Shown: positions 1 to 8,537, numbered from the stretch's first letter. The stretch is DNA of 36,030 bases from Paenibacillus plantiphilus (GCF_927798095.1 NZ_CAKMMF010000044.1:1-36030), one strand, 5' to 3'. Notes: a model not told the origin generated them from the letters alone. Made by a program: numbers and translations.

Positions 1-1290
1 CGCCTGATGGTGAAGGGCAAGCGTTCCGATGGATTGCAGCGCATTATTGAGAAAATGCGGATTGATCTGCGCCTGCATGGCTTTCATCTGATTTGTCTTA
101 TTGGCGATTTCCAGCTTATATTCCCGCATTATAAGATCGGTGATTGTCTGCATCATGGTGTTGAATCGGCGGGCGAGAATACTAAGCTCGTCATTCCCCT
201 TCACCTCTATATTGACATTCAGATTGCCGGACTGAATCTGATTCATGGAGCTGATCAATTTTTTAATCGGATTTGTAAAATGATAGGAAATATACAGCGT
301 CGCAGCCACAACTACAATAAGAAACAAGGCAGCGATGATCGCGTTAATCTGAGTGATCTGATTCGCGCTCCGGTGCAGGAAGGAGTAAGGCTGCATCTTG
401 ACGATCGTCCACTCCGAATAATTTGACTTGATTTGGTCGTAGAATATAATACCGGTAAAGTTGTTCTTGTCCTTCGTATTCCACTCCAAATATCCATTGC
501 TGGTTTTGGAATCAAGAACGTTGGACACCCAGTTCTCTTCAAGCCTTTTCCCCAGCAGCTCAGCATTCTTGGCAAAGACAACGATGCCCTGCTTGTCAAT
601 AATGTACAGGTTCTCTTCATCAGGACGGTACAGCTGATTGCTGATCTTGAAGAGCTCGGTTGTCTTCACATCGAGTGACAGATAGCCGAGGATTTTCGTC
701 GAAGGCGCCGCAATAATGGGCAGATGGAGCGTGAAAACATTCATGCTTGGCCGATAAATATTCCATATCAGGCCAAATGTATGGCTATCATGCGTAGCCT
801 CCAGAAAAGGGCGCAGCCTATCCGCACCGGGCGGATAAGGCGGAACGTACGGTATGCTGTCCGTGCCGCGGAAACGTCCCCGCGCAATCAGATAGGAATA
901 ATTGCTGGAAAGTGTGTGCAGGTGGATCTGGCTAATATCGCGCATGGATTGATACATGTTAAGCAGATGACCGTAAATTCTGGTGCTGTATGTGCGGGAG
1001 AATTGCTGTTTGTCGATGTTCTTATTCTCACCGCGTTCGATAATGCCGAATAGAGATTCGGGCTCATTCATGAAGCGGTATACGCTTTTGGAAGTTTCCT
1101 CGATGACGGTCAGATAGTTCTCAATGTTGTCTTTTCCGAGCGCAATCAAATCCAGATTCTCTTGAATGGATTCCTCCAGCACCGTGCTTTTCGTGTAAAA
1201 ATAAGAAATTGTTATGGAGGTCATAATGGGAATAATCGTTGCAGCAAGCAGAAGACCGATGAGCTTGTTTCGTAAGCTTGTCCTGAACAT
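1..1290 (-). CDS. YesM-type sensor histidine kinase, N-terminal part (cut by window edge)
   Basis: The reading frame is open from the ATG at 1288-1290 to base 1, giving 430 residues with the C-terminus outside the window. It starts MFRTSLRNKLIGLLLAATII, a first membrane segment. An extracytoplasmic sensor region of about 260 residues (Cache-like by length and position) follows, then a second membrane segment near residue 300 (IIAALFLIVVVAATLYI) and a HAMP-like linker (FTNPIKKLISSMNQIQSGNL). The window cuts just after QINPHFLNNALQSI, the His-box of the LytS/YesM kinase family, whose His is the phosphorylation site. In this family the partner is usually an AraC-type response regulator encoded next door, here presumably beyond base 1. 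Its divergent position next to a sugar ABC transporter suggests that it senses that transporter's substrate. The RBS is GAGGGG, about 14 bases upstream, so the start is slightly uncertain. Confidence 0.9.
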   Translation of the reverse strand, partial: MFRTSLRNKLIGLLLAATIIPIMTSITISYFYTKSTVLEESIQENLDLIALGKDNIENYLTVIEETSKSVYRFMNEPESLFGIIERGENKNIDKQQFSRTYSTRIYGHLLNMYQSMRDISQIHLHTLSSNYSYLIARGRFRGTDSIPYVPPYPPGADRLRPFLEATHDSHTFGLIWNIYRPSMNVFTLHLPIIAAPSTKILGYLSLDVKTTELFKISNQLYRPDEENLYIIDKQGIVVFAKNAELLGKRLEENWVSNVLDSKTSNGYLEWNTKDKNNFTGIIFYDQIKSNYSEWTIVKMQPYSFLHRSANQITQINAIIAALFLIVVVAATLYISYHFTNPIKKLISSMNQIQSGNLNVNIEVKGNDELSILARRFNTMMQTITDLIMREYKLEIANKTNQMKAMQAQINPHFLNNALQSIGTLALHHQA

Positions 1291-1385
1291 ATAGCCTGTG
1301 GCATCCCCTCTACAAACGATTTCACTTCCCATTTTACAGTCAAAGATCAATAAATTCCACCATAACCATCATCAATATCGGTGGT

Positions 1386-1402
1386 ATCACGCTTTTCGTG
1401 AT
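1386..1402. promoter_or_regulatory. Small palindrome in the divergent kinase/transporter promoter region
   Basis: ATCACG and CGTGAT flank a 5-base spacer, just upstream of a possible -10 (TATACT, 1405-1410) for the transporter operon. No good -35 was found, which would suit a promoter that needs an activator such as an AraC-type regulator. The operator role is inference. Confidence 0.3.
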
Positions 1403-1456
1403 TTTATACTGTTTGTACAGCATTAGAATGAGCGTTGTTTGAAAGGAGAGAAAAAG

Positions 1457-2341
1457 ATGGGGAACAAGAAGTTTAGTGAATGGATGCAGCAGACCCTTTT
1501 CGTAGGCCCGGGACTTCTGTTTTTTTCGGTCATCGTAATTGTTCCATTTCTGCTGGGGTTCTACTATTCCTTTACCAACTGGGACGGGTTAGATTTGGAC
1601 CGGGCCAAGTGGACGGGAATGGACAACCTGAACAGAATATTTACGAATGATGAGAAATTTTGGGATTCGTTATGGTTTACATTGAAATTTACAGTGATTA
1701 CAGTAATCGCTACGAATGTGCTGGCTTTCCTGCTGGCCTTGGTGCTGGCACGGCCGCTTAAGTCCAGAAAGGTATTGCGGACCGTATTTTTCATGCCGAA
1801 CGTAATTGGGGGAATATTTCTCGGCTTCATTTGGCAGTTTATATTCACCAAGGGTTTTTACACTATAGGTGAAAAGACAGGCTGGGGATTCTTCGAACTG
1901 CCTTGGCTGGGCACGCCGGATACGGCTTTCTGGGGATTGATTATCGTCTTCGTATGGCAGACTGCCGGATATATGATGGTCATCTATATCGCAGCATTCG
2001 CTGGGCTGCCTAAGGATCTGATCGAGGCTGCGAAGATTGATGGAGCTGGCTACGGCCAACTGCTGAAGAGCATAATGATCCCGATGGTGATGCCGGCTAT
2101 TACAATTTGCTTGTTCTTGACCATTTCCAATGCATTCAAGATGTTCGACTTGAACCTGACGCTCACCAAAGGTGGTCCGGGCACATCGACACAATCGCTG
2201 GCTTACAATATTTACACCGAGGCTTTGATCAACAACAAGTACGGATTAGGAACTGCTAAAGCAATGCTCTTCTTCTTTGCTGTTTCTTTGATAACCGTTA
2301 CTCAAGTCTGGTTAACGAAGCGCAAGGAGGTTGAGGCATAA
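1457..2341 (+). CDS. Carbohydrate ABC transporter permease (CUT1, MalF/UgpA/LplB type)
   Basis: A 294-residue integral membrane protein with about six hydrophobic segments. It carries the EAA loop seen in binding-protein-dependent permeases (LIEAAKIDGAGYGQLLKSIM, near residue 195), which contacts the ATPase. It should form half of the translocation channel for a sugar or oligosaccharide. The ATG at 1457 is chosen over an upstream in-frame TTG at 1439, because AAAGGAGAG sits six to seven bases before the ATG and would lie inside the longer version. The stop overlaps the start of the second permease by one base (TAATG), implying translational coupling. No ATPase gene is present, so a shared MsmX-type ATPase elsewhere is expected. 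Confidence 0.95.
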   Translation: MGNKKFSEWMQQTLFVGPGLLFFSVIVIVPFLLGFYYSFTNWDGLDLDRAKWTGMDNLNRIFTNDEKFWDSLWFTLKFTVITVIATNVLAFLLALVLARPLKSRKVLRTVFFMPNVIGGIFLGFIWQFIFTKGFYTIGEKTGWGFFELPWLGTPDTAFWGLIIVFVWQTAGYMMVIYIAAFAGLPKDLIEAAKIDGAGYGQLLKSIMIPMVMPAITICLFLTISNAFKMFDLNLTLTKGGPGTSTQSLAYNIYTEALINNKYGLGTAKAMLFFFAVSLITVTQVWLTKRKEVEA

Positions 2342-3180
2342 TGGAGAAACAGGAGAAATACGGCGGCAGTACACTGACGTTTGAGGTTATAGCGATCATA
2401 CTGGGTCTGATGTTCTTGGTTCCTTTCTATTTCGTAGCCATTAATTCACTGAAGACACTCGGCGAAATTCTGGTGGATGCCGCATCGCTGCCTAAAGACG
2501 TCATCTGGGCGAATTACTCCAAGGCATGGGACGTCATCAAGTTCCCAACCGCATTATTCAACTCTGTTTCTATCTCAATCGTAAGTGTGGTCTGTATCGT
2601 CGTAGTCAGCTCCATGACGGCTTACAGATTCGTTCGCAGACCGACCGTGTTCAACAAAATTATGCTCAGTCTGCTTGTCGCATCCATGATTATCCCGTTT
2701 CAATCGATCATGCTCCAGCTTGTGCGAATTACGAGTATGTTGGAGCTGAGAGGACACTTCTACGGCATCGTGGCCTGCTACATCGGTTTCGGTCTGGCGC
2801 TCTCGACATTTCTGTTCCACGGGTTCATCAAGACCGTGCCGCTTGAGATTGAAGAGGCTGCCGTAGTCGACGGATGTTCGCCGCTCGGCGTATTCTGGAA
2901 GATCGTCTTCCCATTGCTGAAGCCGATCATCATTACAGTTATCATCCTGAATACATTATGGATCTGGAACGACTACCTGCTTCCGGTGCTCGTTATAGGA
3001 AGCAACAAGGATCTAACGACACTTCCGCTTGCTATAACAAGATTGTTCGGGCAATATACGAAGCAATGGGATTTGGCGCTTGCAGCGCTTGCAGTCAGCA
3101 TCGTACCTATTCTGGCATTCTTCCTGTTCCTTCAGAAGCATATTGTTGAAGGGATTACTGCAGGCTCGGTTAAAGGATAG
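2341..3180 (+). CDS. Carbohydrate ABC transporter permease (CUT1, MalG/AraQ type)
   Basis: A 279-residue inner-membrane permease with six hydrophobic segments and the MalG-type EAA loop (EIEEAAVVDGCSPLGVFWKI, near residue 170). The C-terminal LQKHIVEGITAGSVKG is the usual ending of this subfamily. It pairs with the upstream permease to form the heterodimeric channel. Its start overlaps the stop of that gene by one base, and the upstream RBS (AAGGAGG) lies in the 3' end of the preceding gene. The binding protein lies 130 bases downstream rather than first in the operon, which is the less common order. The transported sugar cannot be deduced. Confidence 0.95.
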   Translation: MEKQEKYGGSTLTFEVIAIILGLMFLVPFYFVAINSLKTLGEILVDAASLPKDVIWANYSKAWDVIKFPTALFNSVSISIVSVVCIVVVSSMTAYRFVRRPTVFNKIMLSLLVASMIIPFQSIMLQLVRITSMLELRGHFYGIVACYIGFGLALSTFLFHGFIKTVPLEIEEAAVVDGCSPLGVFWKIVFPLLKPIIITVIILNTLWIWNDYLLPVLVIGSNKDLTTLPLAITRLFGQYTKQWDLALAALAVSIVPILAFFLFLQKHIVEGITAGSVKG

Positions 3181-3246
3181 AAGATTGTTGCATAAAAGGA
3201 CAGCAATTATCAACAAGTTCCACCTTTTAGGTCAACATCGTCTATT

Positions 3247-3273
3247 TTGAGACAATAGAACACGCTCTATAAT
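3247..3273 (+). promoter_or_regulatory. Promoter for the sugar-binding lipoprotein gene
   Basis: TATAAT at 3268-3273 has two possible -35 boxes: TTGAGA with a 15-base spacer or TTTTGA with a 17-base spacer. It sits in the 130-base gap behind the permeases and would allow separate, stronger expression of the binding protein. A GGGAGG RBS follows at 3298-3303. Confidence 0.55.
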
Positions 3274-3310
3274 GAGGAAAGAAAGCAAACAAACATAGGG
3301 AGGTCTTCAA

Positions 3311-4609
3311 ATGAAAAGGTTTACATTACTTACGTTAGTCGCAGTATTGCTTTTGATTACAGCGGCTTGTGGCGGCAATAACAACAACAAAACAAATGAT
3401 CCTAAGACAGGCACGACGGAAGGTTCAACGAACACGCCTAAGGACGAGCCTAAGAAAGACGTAACAATTAAGATGTTCCAATTCAAGGTCGAAATTGCTG
3501 AAGCTCTTGGCAAAATGGCTGAGAAGTACAAAGAAGAAACTGGCGTTACTGTAGAAATCGAGACTCACGGCGGCGGCGAGGACTACTCGGCATTGCTGAA
3601 AGCTGAATTCGCAGGCGGCGGCGAGCCAGAAATCTACAACAACGGCGGATTCACTGGTTTGGTTCCTTACATGGACCGCGCAGTAGATCTTTCCGGCGAA
3701 GCATGGGTAAGCAGAACAGTTGATGCAGCTAAAGCTCCAACAACTGTAGACGGCAAAATGTTCGGTATGCCGATGAACACAGAAGGTTATGGCTTCATCT
3801 ACAATAAAGACCTGTTCGCTCAAGCGGGCATCACGACTGAGCCTAAGACTCTTCCTGAGCTGAAAGACGCTGTTGAGAAGCTGAAAGCTGCTGGCATCAC
3901 GCCTTTCATGTCCACTAACGAGTGGTGGTCGCTTGGTATTCACTTCCTGAACGTAGCATTCGCTAACCAGCCAGATCCTGCTCAATTTGCAGAAGATCTT
4001 AAAGCTGGCAAAGTAAAAATCAAAGACAACGAAATCTTCAAACAATGGCTTGACCTGGTTGACCTTGTATTCGACAACGCACAATCCAACCTGTTGACGA
4101 CTGACTATGCAACACAAGTCGCAAACTTCGCTAGCGGTAAAGCTGCTATGATGCAACAAGGTAACTGGACGCAAGGCGATATCGACAAAGTAACGCCTAA
4201 CATGAACCTTGGCGTGCTTGTAATGCCTATCAACGACCAACCTGGTCACGTATACATCGGCGTTCCTAACAACTGGATCGTTAACAGCAAATCCGCTAAC
4301 CCGGACGAAGCTAAAGCATTCTTGAACTGGATGGTATCCTCCGATTCCGGTAAGAGCTTCATCACCAAAGACTTCAAGTTCATGCCAGCTATGACTGACA
4401 TCGAAGCAACTGCAGCAGATATCGGCGCAGCAGGTGTAGGCGTTAGTGAAAAAGCAGGCGACGCTCTTGGATGGCATTGGGACCGTTTCCCAGACGGAAC
4501 TACACAAGGCTGGGGAGCTGCAATGCAAGAATACCAAAGCAAGCAAATCAACAGAGATCAACTTCTTGAGTCTTTAGACAAAGTAGTCGTTGATATCATG
4601 AGCAAGTAA
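3311..4609 (+). CDS. CUT1 extracellular sugar-binding lipoprotein
   Basis: A 432-residue lipoprotein: signal peptide MKRFTLLTLVAVLLLITAAC with the lipobox cysteine at residue 20, then an Asn/Thr/Lys-rich linker to about residue 50, then a family 1 solute-binding domain. Recognisable parts are MPMNTEGYGFIYNKDLFAQA and GKAAMMQQGNW, typical of MsmE/AraN-like proteins. It is anchored outside the membrane and delivers substrate to the two upstream permeases. Codon use differs from its neighbours: GCT, GTA, CCT, AAC and ATC dominate, the pattern of highly expressed genes, which fits the need for excess binding protein. A strong terminator follows directly. The ligand is unknown. Confidence 0.93.
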   Translation: MKRFTLLTLVAVLLLITAACGGNNNNKTNDPKTGTTEGSTNTPKDEPKKDVTIKMFQFKVEIAEALGKMAEKYKEETGVTVEIETHGGGEDYSALLKAEFAGGGEPEIYNNGGFTGLVPYMDRAVDLSGEAWVSRTVDAAKAPTTVDGKMFGMPMNTEGYGFIYNKDLFAQAGITTEPKTLPELKDAVEKLKAAGITPFMSTNEWWSLGIHFLNVAFANQPDPAQFAEDLKAGKVKIKDNEIFKQWLDLVDLVFDNAQSNLLTTDYATQVANFASGKAAMMQQGNWTQGDIDKVTPNMNLGVLVMPINDQPGHVYIGVPNNWIVNSKSANPDEAKAFLNWMVSSDSGKSFITKDFKFMPAMTDIEATAADIGAAGVGVSEKAGDALGWHWDRFPDGTTQGWGAAMQEYQSKQINRDQLLESLDKVVVDIMSK

Positions 4610-4630
4610 GAGTAGGCCAAGATAACAAGA

Positions 4631-4670
4631 AACCGTACGCTATGGCGATCCGCCGGGCGTACGGTTTTTT
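4631..4670 (+). terminator. Rho-independent terminator of the sugar transporter operon
   Basis: A perfect 10-bp stem, AACCGTACGC with GCGTACGGTT, encloses a second small stem (GGCG/CGCC) and ends in a T6 run. It lies 22 bases after the lipoprotein stop. Confidence 0.9.
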
Positions 4671-4729
4671 GATGTTGAAAAGAACAGGGCTGCTGTGCAG
4701 GGTAATGTTCATAAGCGGCTTTTCGAGCT

Positions 4730-5117
4730 GCGATCGGTCGTGAAAGCGGACAAAATCGGCTTACAGCACGAGCGAGCATGTAAAAGTAGCAAATGCGGAG
4801 TCAATAAGCGGAAAAAACCTGCTTACAAGCGCCGAAAAGTACGCGATCGGTCGTGTAAGCAGAAAAAATCGGCTTACAGCGCGAGCGAGCATGTAAAAAT
4901 AGCAAAAGTGGAGTCAATAAGCGGAAAAAACCTGCTTACAAGCGCCGAAAAGTACGCGATCGGTCGTGTAAGCGGACAAAATCGGCTTACAGCACGAGCG
5001 AGTTTGTAAAAGTAGCAAATGTGGAGTCAATAAGCGGAAAAAACCTGCTTACAACCGCCGAAAAGTACGCGATCGGTCGTGAAAGCAGACAAAATCGGCT
5101 TACAGCACGAGCGAGTT
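4730..5117. repeat. 113-bp tandem repeat, three full copies plus a partial fourth
   Basis: Units begin with GCGATCGGTCGTG at 4730, 4843, 4956 and 5069, a constant period of 113 bases; the fourth copy breaks off near 5117. Copies differ at only a few positions. Each unit contains two hairpin-forming pieces, TAAGC...GCTTA around GGAAAAAACCT and GTAAGC...GCTTAC around a GGACAAAATCG-like loop. The period is not a multiple of three, the sequence lies between two terminators, and no ribosome binding site was seen, so it is unlikely to be coding. The function is unknown. The rest of the 4671-5132 gap shows nothing else. Confidence 0.93.
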
Positions 5118-5132
5118 TGGATGAGAGCACCT

Positions 5133-5172
5133 CTAAAAGAACCGTCAGGATTTTCCCTGACGGTCCTTTTAG
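5133..5172 (-). terminator. Terminator of the carboxypeptidase gene
   Basis: CTAAAAGaACCGTCAGG pairs with CCTGACGGTcCTTTTAG around a short loop. On the minus strand the stem runs into TTCTTTTAG, 24 bases after the carboxypeptidase stop. It is nearly symmetric and could act on both strands. Confidence 0.8.
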
Positions 5173-5196
5173 TACAGCGTTTTACTTGATCAACAG

Positions 5197-5949
5197 TTAC
5201 TCTTGCTTGGCCAAGTATTCCTCAAGCGTTACATTCTGTTTCATAATTTGTCCTGCAATATAGACACCTACGTAACGGATATGCCAGGGCTCATAGGAAT
5301 AACCGGTGATCTTCTCTTTTCCTTGCGGGTAGCGAATAATAAAGCCGTATTCCGCAGCATGCGCCCGCAGCCACTTGCCTTCCTTCGTCGCGCCGAAGCT
5401 TTGCTCCAGTCCATACTTGACACTGGCGCTGCTGACATCCATGGCCATGCCTGTCTGATGCTCGCTTTGACCAGGGCGTGCGCTGGTCTTATTAGCAATG
5501 GCAGCTCCCTTGAGCTTGGCATTCCGGTTGAAAATGGCCTCTTGCGTGGAGTAGGAGCGGAACCCGGATACCGCCTTCATCGATATACCTGCCTTCTTGG
5601 CTCCTGCAAACAGATTTTCCAGCGCGGTGGCGGCTATTCTGCGCATCTGTTTCTTCTCGCTGTTTCCAGAGAAGGAGAACGGCACGTCAGGCACAACAAG
5701 ATCACCTGGTTTATAGCTTGCGGAGAGCATTCGCTTTTTATTGACGAGCACTACTGTGCTTCCTGTATTCGTGACGATTGCTTTGCCTGCAGCATTGTGC
5801 TTAATTGTGCGGCTCGGCGCATTGTTCTCAAGAAAGCTGGATAGCGATGAGCTGCTGCTTATCTTGCTTACAGGGTGTGCACCTGCCGAAAGCGCAAGAG
5901 AAGCAGTCATGGTCGTAATAACTGCAATGGAAAGGAATAGACGCTTCAT
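5197..5949 (-). CDS. D-alanyl-D-alanine carboxypeptidase, VanY/DacB-like (peptidase M15B)
   Basis: A 250-residue secreted peptidase. A signal peptide (MKRLFLSIAVITTMTASLAL) is followed by a Ser-rich linker and the M15B zinc domain. The zinc ligands can be seen as SEHQTGMAMD (His and Asp of SxHxxGxAxD) and EPWHIR (final His). SGFRSYSTQEAIF is the usual substrate-side motif. It trims the terminal D-Ala from peptidoglycan stem peptides outside the membrane. The start at 5949 is fixed by AGGAGG at 5958-5963; a longer frame up to 6168 has no RBS and lacks the signal peptide at its N-terminus. No van-type regulator or ligase is nearby, so a housekeeping wall role is more likely than glycopeptide resistance. 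Confidence 0.92.
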   Translation of the reverse strand: MKRLFLSIAVITTMTASLALSAGAHPVSKISSSSSLSSFLENNAPSRTIKHNAAGKAIVTNTGSTVVLVNKKRMLSASYKPGDLVVPDVPFSFSGNSEKKQMRRIAATALENLFAGAKKAGISMKAVSGFRSYSTQEAIFNRNAKLKGAAIANKTSARPGQSEHQTGMAMDVSSASVKYGLEQSFGATKEGKWLRAHAAEYGFIIRYPQGKEKITGYSYEPWHIRYVGVYIAGQIMKQNVTLEEYLAKQE

Positions 5950-6062
5950 TATTGTAGCCTCCTGGAATGATGTCTTATGATCTATTAAACATTCTAGGAG
6001 GCAACTGTATCTTGAATATATAGAGCTTGTTTCTAAACTGTAACAAATAATAGATTTTCGGA

Positions 6063-6071
6063 TGGTATAAT
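6063..6071 (+). promoter_or_regulatory. Extended -10 promoter of the 7TM sensor kinase gene
   Basis: TGGTATAAT is a consensus -10 with the TGn extension, 36 bases before the start codon. No clear -35 is present, as is usual for extended -10 promoters. Confidence 0.55.
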
Positions 6072-6106
6072 GGTCCAATGTTCCTACCGACTGTCCGAGG
6101 TGTCCA

Positions 6107-8023
6107 ATGAAAGCGTTGTCCAAATGGGTCATTAGCATGATCATCGCAGTAGCTGCACTTATCCCCATTGTATCTGTCCATGCAAGCTCTGAGAGCGTAT
6201 TTTCAGGGCTTATTGAGAATTGGCAAATGAAGTATGCTGCCGAGGAGGCAGCGGCATCCTTGATTTCTCCTGACGAGGTTGATGCGCAGGGTGGCTGGAT
6301 TCATGCCGGGATGAACGTTTCTTCTACGATGAGGCCGCAAGGCATTACGACTATGTGGATCAAGCTTGAGCTGCCTTCTATTGGTGAGCAAAGGGCATTA
6401 TATTTGGAGGAGCTGTATGCCCAGAAGATTGAAGTGTACATGGACGGGAACAGAATGTTCCAATCGGAGCGTGTGCATGGGGTTGATTTGAACCGAATTC
6501 TGCTGCCGCTCAAGGAGTCGGATTCCGGTCGTACATTATTGATTCAGCTGGAGTCAACAACTGAAAGCCTTGGAATAAGCTCCGGGGCCTTAATTGGGGA
6601 TTATCATGAGCTTGCCAATGCGCATGTCAAAAAGGATTTATTCGATATTATACTGGGAAGCGCATTAATCTTCTCTGCTGTTGTGATGATTGTGGCCTCG
6701 CTCTTTCTGGAGAAGTGCCAGCTCAAGAGCTGGATACCGCTTTGCTTGGTTATACTGTCCATTGGCGGCATTATGACCTTCTATTCACCTTTCCTGTACA
6801 CGTTCTACGGAGATTACGGAGAGCTGTTTCAATTCATGTTAGATATATTCATGATCATTCTTCTTCCTGCGTTCATGTATTTTTTTGAAAATGTGTTCGG
6901 CAAGGGGATATTCGGCATTGTGCGAATGTTTCGCATTGTGCTGCTGGTCTACTCCGGCATAAGCTTGATTTGCTCGATTCTGAATGTGGTGCTGGGCAAT
7001 GAATTTTTCGATATTTACAGATTCTTCTCTGTTTCCGCAACTGGCTTTGTAATGACGGCGCAGCTTATCATCATTATGCTGTCGACAGGAATGTATATCA
7101 TGCAGAGGAAGAGGGACTACATCCTGCTATCCTGCGGGTTTGGCATATTCGCTTCAATAGCGGCAGGAGAATTAATATGGTATTATACAACTTCAGAAGC
7201 CTACAAGCTCTATTTGTGGAAATGGGGACTGATCGCTTTCCTCCTGACCTTGATTCTTCTTCTGGGCAGAAGATATGCGTGTCATAATGCGCTTGTCGTG
7301 CAGTATTCGAAGGAGCTGGAGCTCTATAATCAGGAGCTGCAGCTATCAGAGAAGCGGGAGATCATCAGTCAACTGGCAGCCTCGGTAGCACATGAGGTTC
7401 GCAATCCGCTGCAAGTGACAAGAGGATTCCTGCAGCTGCTTGAGGAGAAGAATACAGATGATCTGAAAAGGGCGAACTATCTGGATATGGCCATCAAGGA
7501 GCTGGACCGCGCATCAACAATCATTACGAACTTTTTGACCTATGCCAAGCCGCAGCTGGAAGATACGAAAGTGCTCAATCTCAGCGAGGAATTGAAGCAT
7601 GTCGAGAACGTGATCGTGCCGCTTGCGAATTTGCATGGCGGTGTCATAAATATAGATATTCCGGATCATTTGCATGTGTATGGTAATTCGTCGAAGCTCA
7701 AGCAGGCATTCATCAACCTGATTAAGAACAGCATTGAAGCATTGATGAGAGGCGGCAATATTCGTCTATGGGCCTATGGACATAAGGGAGATGTCATCAT
7801 TCATATTGCGGATGACGGGGAAGGAATGGAGGCGGATGTGCTCGCCCGCATCGGTCAGCCATATTTCACGAGCAAACCCAAGGGTACGGGGCTCGGCCTT
7901 ATGGTCACTTACCGGATTATTGAAGCCTTGCAGGGCTCTATTGTGTTCAAGAGTGAGAAGGGGATTGGAACGGAAGCTATTATCCGGCTTCCTGCTACAG
8001 CGATAGAAGAAAACGGAGAATAA
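6107..8023 (+). CDS. Membrane sensor histidine kinase with 7TM-type N-terminal region
   Basis: A 638-residue protein. A signal peptide is followed by an extracytoplasmic beta-rich domain to about residue 175, about seven membrane segments (residues 180-400), a short coiled stretch, then kinase modules. The dimerisation motif VAHEVRNPLQVTRGFLQLL places the phosphorylated His near residue 429. The HATPase domain shows NLIKNSIEAL (N box), DDGEGM (G1) and GTGLGLMVTY (G2). The architecture matches 7TMR-DISM receptors fused to a HisKA kinase, and the His-box resembles those of sporulation phosphorelay kinases. No response regulator gene is adjacent, so it is an orphan kinase and may feed a phosphorelay. 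The signal is unknown. The start follows GAGGTG with a short spacer. Confidence 0.9.
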   Translation: MKALSKWVISMIIAVAALIPIVSVHASSESVFSGLIENWQMKYAAEEAAASLISPDEVDAQGGWIHAGMNVSSTMRPQGITTMWIKLELPSIGEQRALYLEELYAQKIEVYMDGNRMFQSERVHGVDLNRILLPLKESDSGRTLLIQLESTTESLGISSGALIGDYHELANAHVKKDLFDIILGSALIFSAVVMIVASLFLEKCQLKSWIPLCLVILSIGGIMTFYSPFLYTFYGDYGELFQFMLDIFMIILLPAFMYFFENVFGKGIFGIVRMFRIVLLVYSGISLICSILNVVLGNEFFDIYRFFSVSATGFVMTAQLIIIMLSTGMYIMQRKRDYILLSCGFGIFASIAAGELIWYYTTSEAYKLYLWKWGLIAFLLTLILLLGRRYACHNALVVQYSKELELYNQELQLSEKREIISQLAASVAHEVRNPLQVTRGFLQLLEEKNTDDLKRANYLDMAIKELDRASTIITNFLTYAKPQLEDTKVLNLSEELKHVENVIVPLANLHGGVINIDIPDHLHVYGNSSKLKQAFINLIKNSIEALMRGGNIRLWAYGHKGDVIIHIADDGEGMEADVLARIGQPYFTSKPKGTGLGLMVTYRIIEALQGSIVFKSEKGIGTEAIIRLPATAIEENGE

Positions 8024-8046
8024 GATGAAGCGGGAGGCCGAGATGA

Positions 8047-8223
8047 ATGGAAGAGAAGGAATCCTTGCTCTCAAGCGAGCTGTCAGAAGCCAAGTCAGTA
8101 ATAGCCGCACTACAGGCGGAGAACGACGGACTGAAGGGAGAGATTGCAAGATTGCGCAGTCTTCTTCGCAGCCGTGATCAGCATGCCATGTCCACCAAGC
8201 TGAAGGACGCGCTAAGAGAATAG
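8047..8223 (+). CDS. Small coiled-coil protein (58 aa), unknown function
   Basis: An ATG at 8047 opens 58 codons ending in TAG at 8221-8223, with GGGAGG at 8032-8037, nine bases upstream. The product begins MEEKESLLSSELSEAKSVIA and is almost entirely predicted heptad-rich helix (LQAENDGLKGEIARLRSLL), with a short basic C-terminus. It starts 23 bases after the sensor kinase, so it is probably co-transcribed with it. The helix resembles a leucine zipper or DivIC-like segment, but no family is recognised. A role as an interaction partner of the kinase is speculation. Confidence 0.7.
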   Translation: MEEKESLLSSELSEAKSVIAALQAENDGLKGEIARLRSLLRSRDQHAMSTKLKDALRE

Positions 8224-8244
8224 CAGTCTTTCATCATTCTTGGC

Positions 8245-8273
8245 TGGAAAATAACTCGGAAAAGGGATACAAT
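8245..8273 (+). promoter_or_regulatory. Possible promoter of the 71-aa protein gene
   Basis: TACAAT at 8268-8273 is preceded at 17 bases by TGGAAA, a moderate -35 match. Confidence 0.35.
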
Positions 8274-8303
8274 ACAAGTAGTTCACATAAATGAGGTGAT
8301 CTC

Positions 8304-8519
8304 GTGTCAGAGAAAGAAACGCAGCAGAACAATGAAGACGTTCAGCAGGAGCCCAAGAAGGTTTCACTTGCGGAGGCTGTGAAGCAGAAGCTAGCACAGA
8401 AGAAGCAGGAGCAGGCTAACGGCACCAAGCAGAAGCATGGTCCTGGCGGAAACCAGCAAGTAATGCGTAGCCAGAATACGAAAAAAGTGAATAACCAGCG
8501 CAAAAAAATGGGTGTGTAG
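8304..8519 (+). CDS. Small basic Gln/Lys-rich protein (71 aa), unknown function
   Basis: It starts with GTG at 8304 behind GAGGTGA, six bases upstream. The product is strongly hydrophilic: an acidic Gln/Glu-rich N-terminus, then VSLAEAVKQKLAQKKQEQAN and a basic tail ending KKMGV. It has no membrane segment and no cysteine. It looks like a disordered, possibly nucleic-acid-binding small protein. It is followed at once by a strong terminator, so it forms a single-gene unit. No family is recognised with confidence. Confidence 0.75.
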   Translation: MSEKETQQNNEDVQQEPKKVSLAEAVKQKLAQKKQEQANGTKQKHGPGGNQQVMRSQNTKKVNNQRKKMGV

Positions 8520-8537
8520 CAAGGAACAACAACGAAG

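Noticed and set aside
3425..4561. Long open frame (378 codons) on the minus strand
   Set aside because: It is antisense to the sugar-binding lipoprotein, caused by that gene's biased codon use. It has no RBS and a cysteine-rich, unnatural composition.
4730..5117. CRISPR array
   Set aside because: There are no short repeats separated by unique spacers; the whole 113-bp unit is repeated and no cas gene is nearby.
4695..5263. Open frames across the 113-bp repeats that could code for a repetitive protein
   Set aside because: The period is not a multiple of three, so each unit is read in another frame. There is no ribosome binding site, and the frames run into the terminator.
5197..5949. Glycopeptide-resistance VanY
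   Set aside because: The enzyme family fits, but no vanA/H/X or VanRS genes are near, so only the general carboxypeptidase function is supported.
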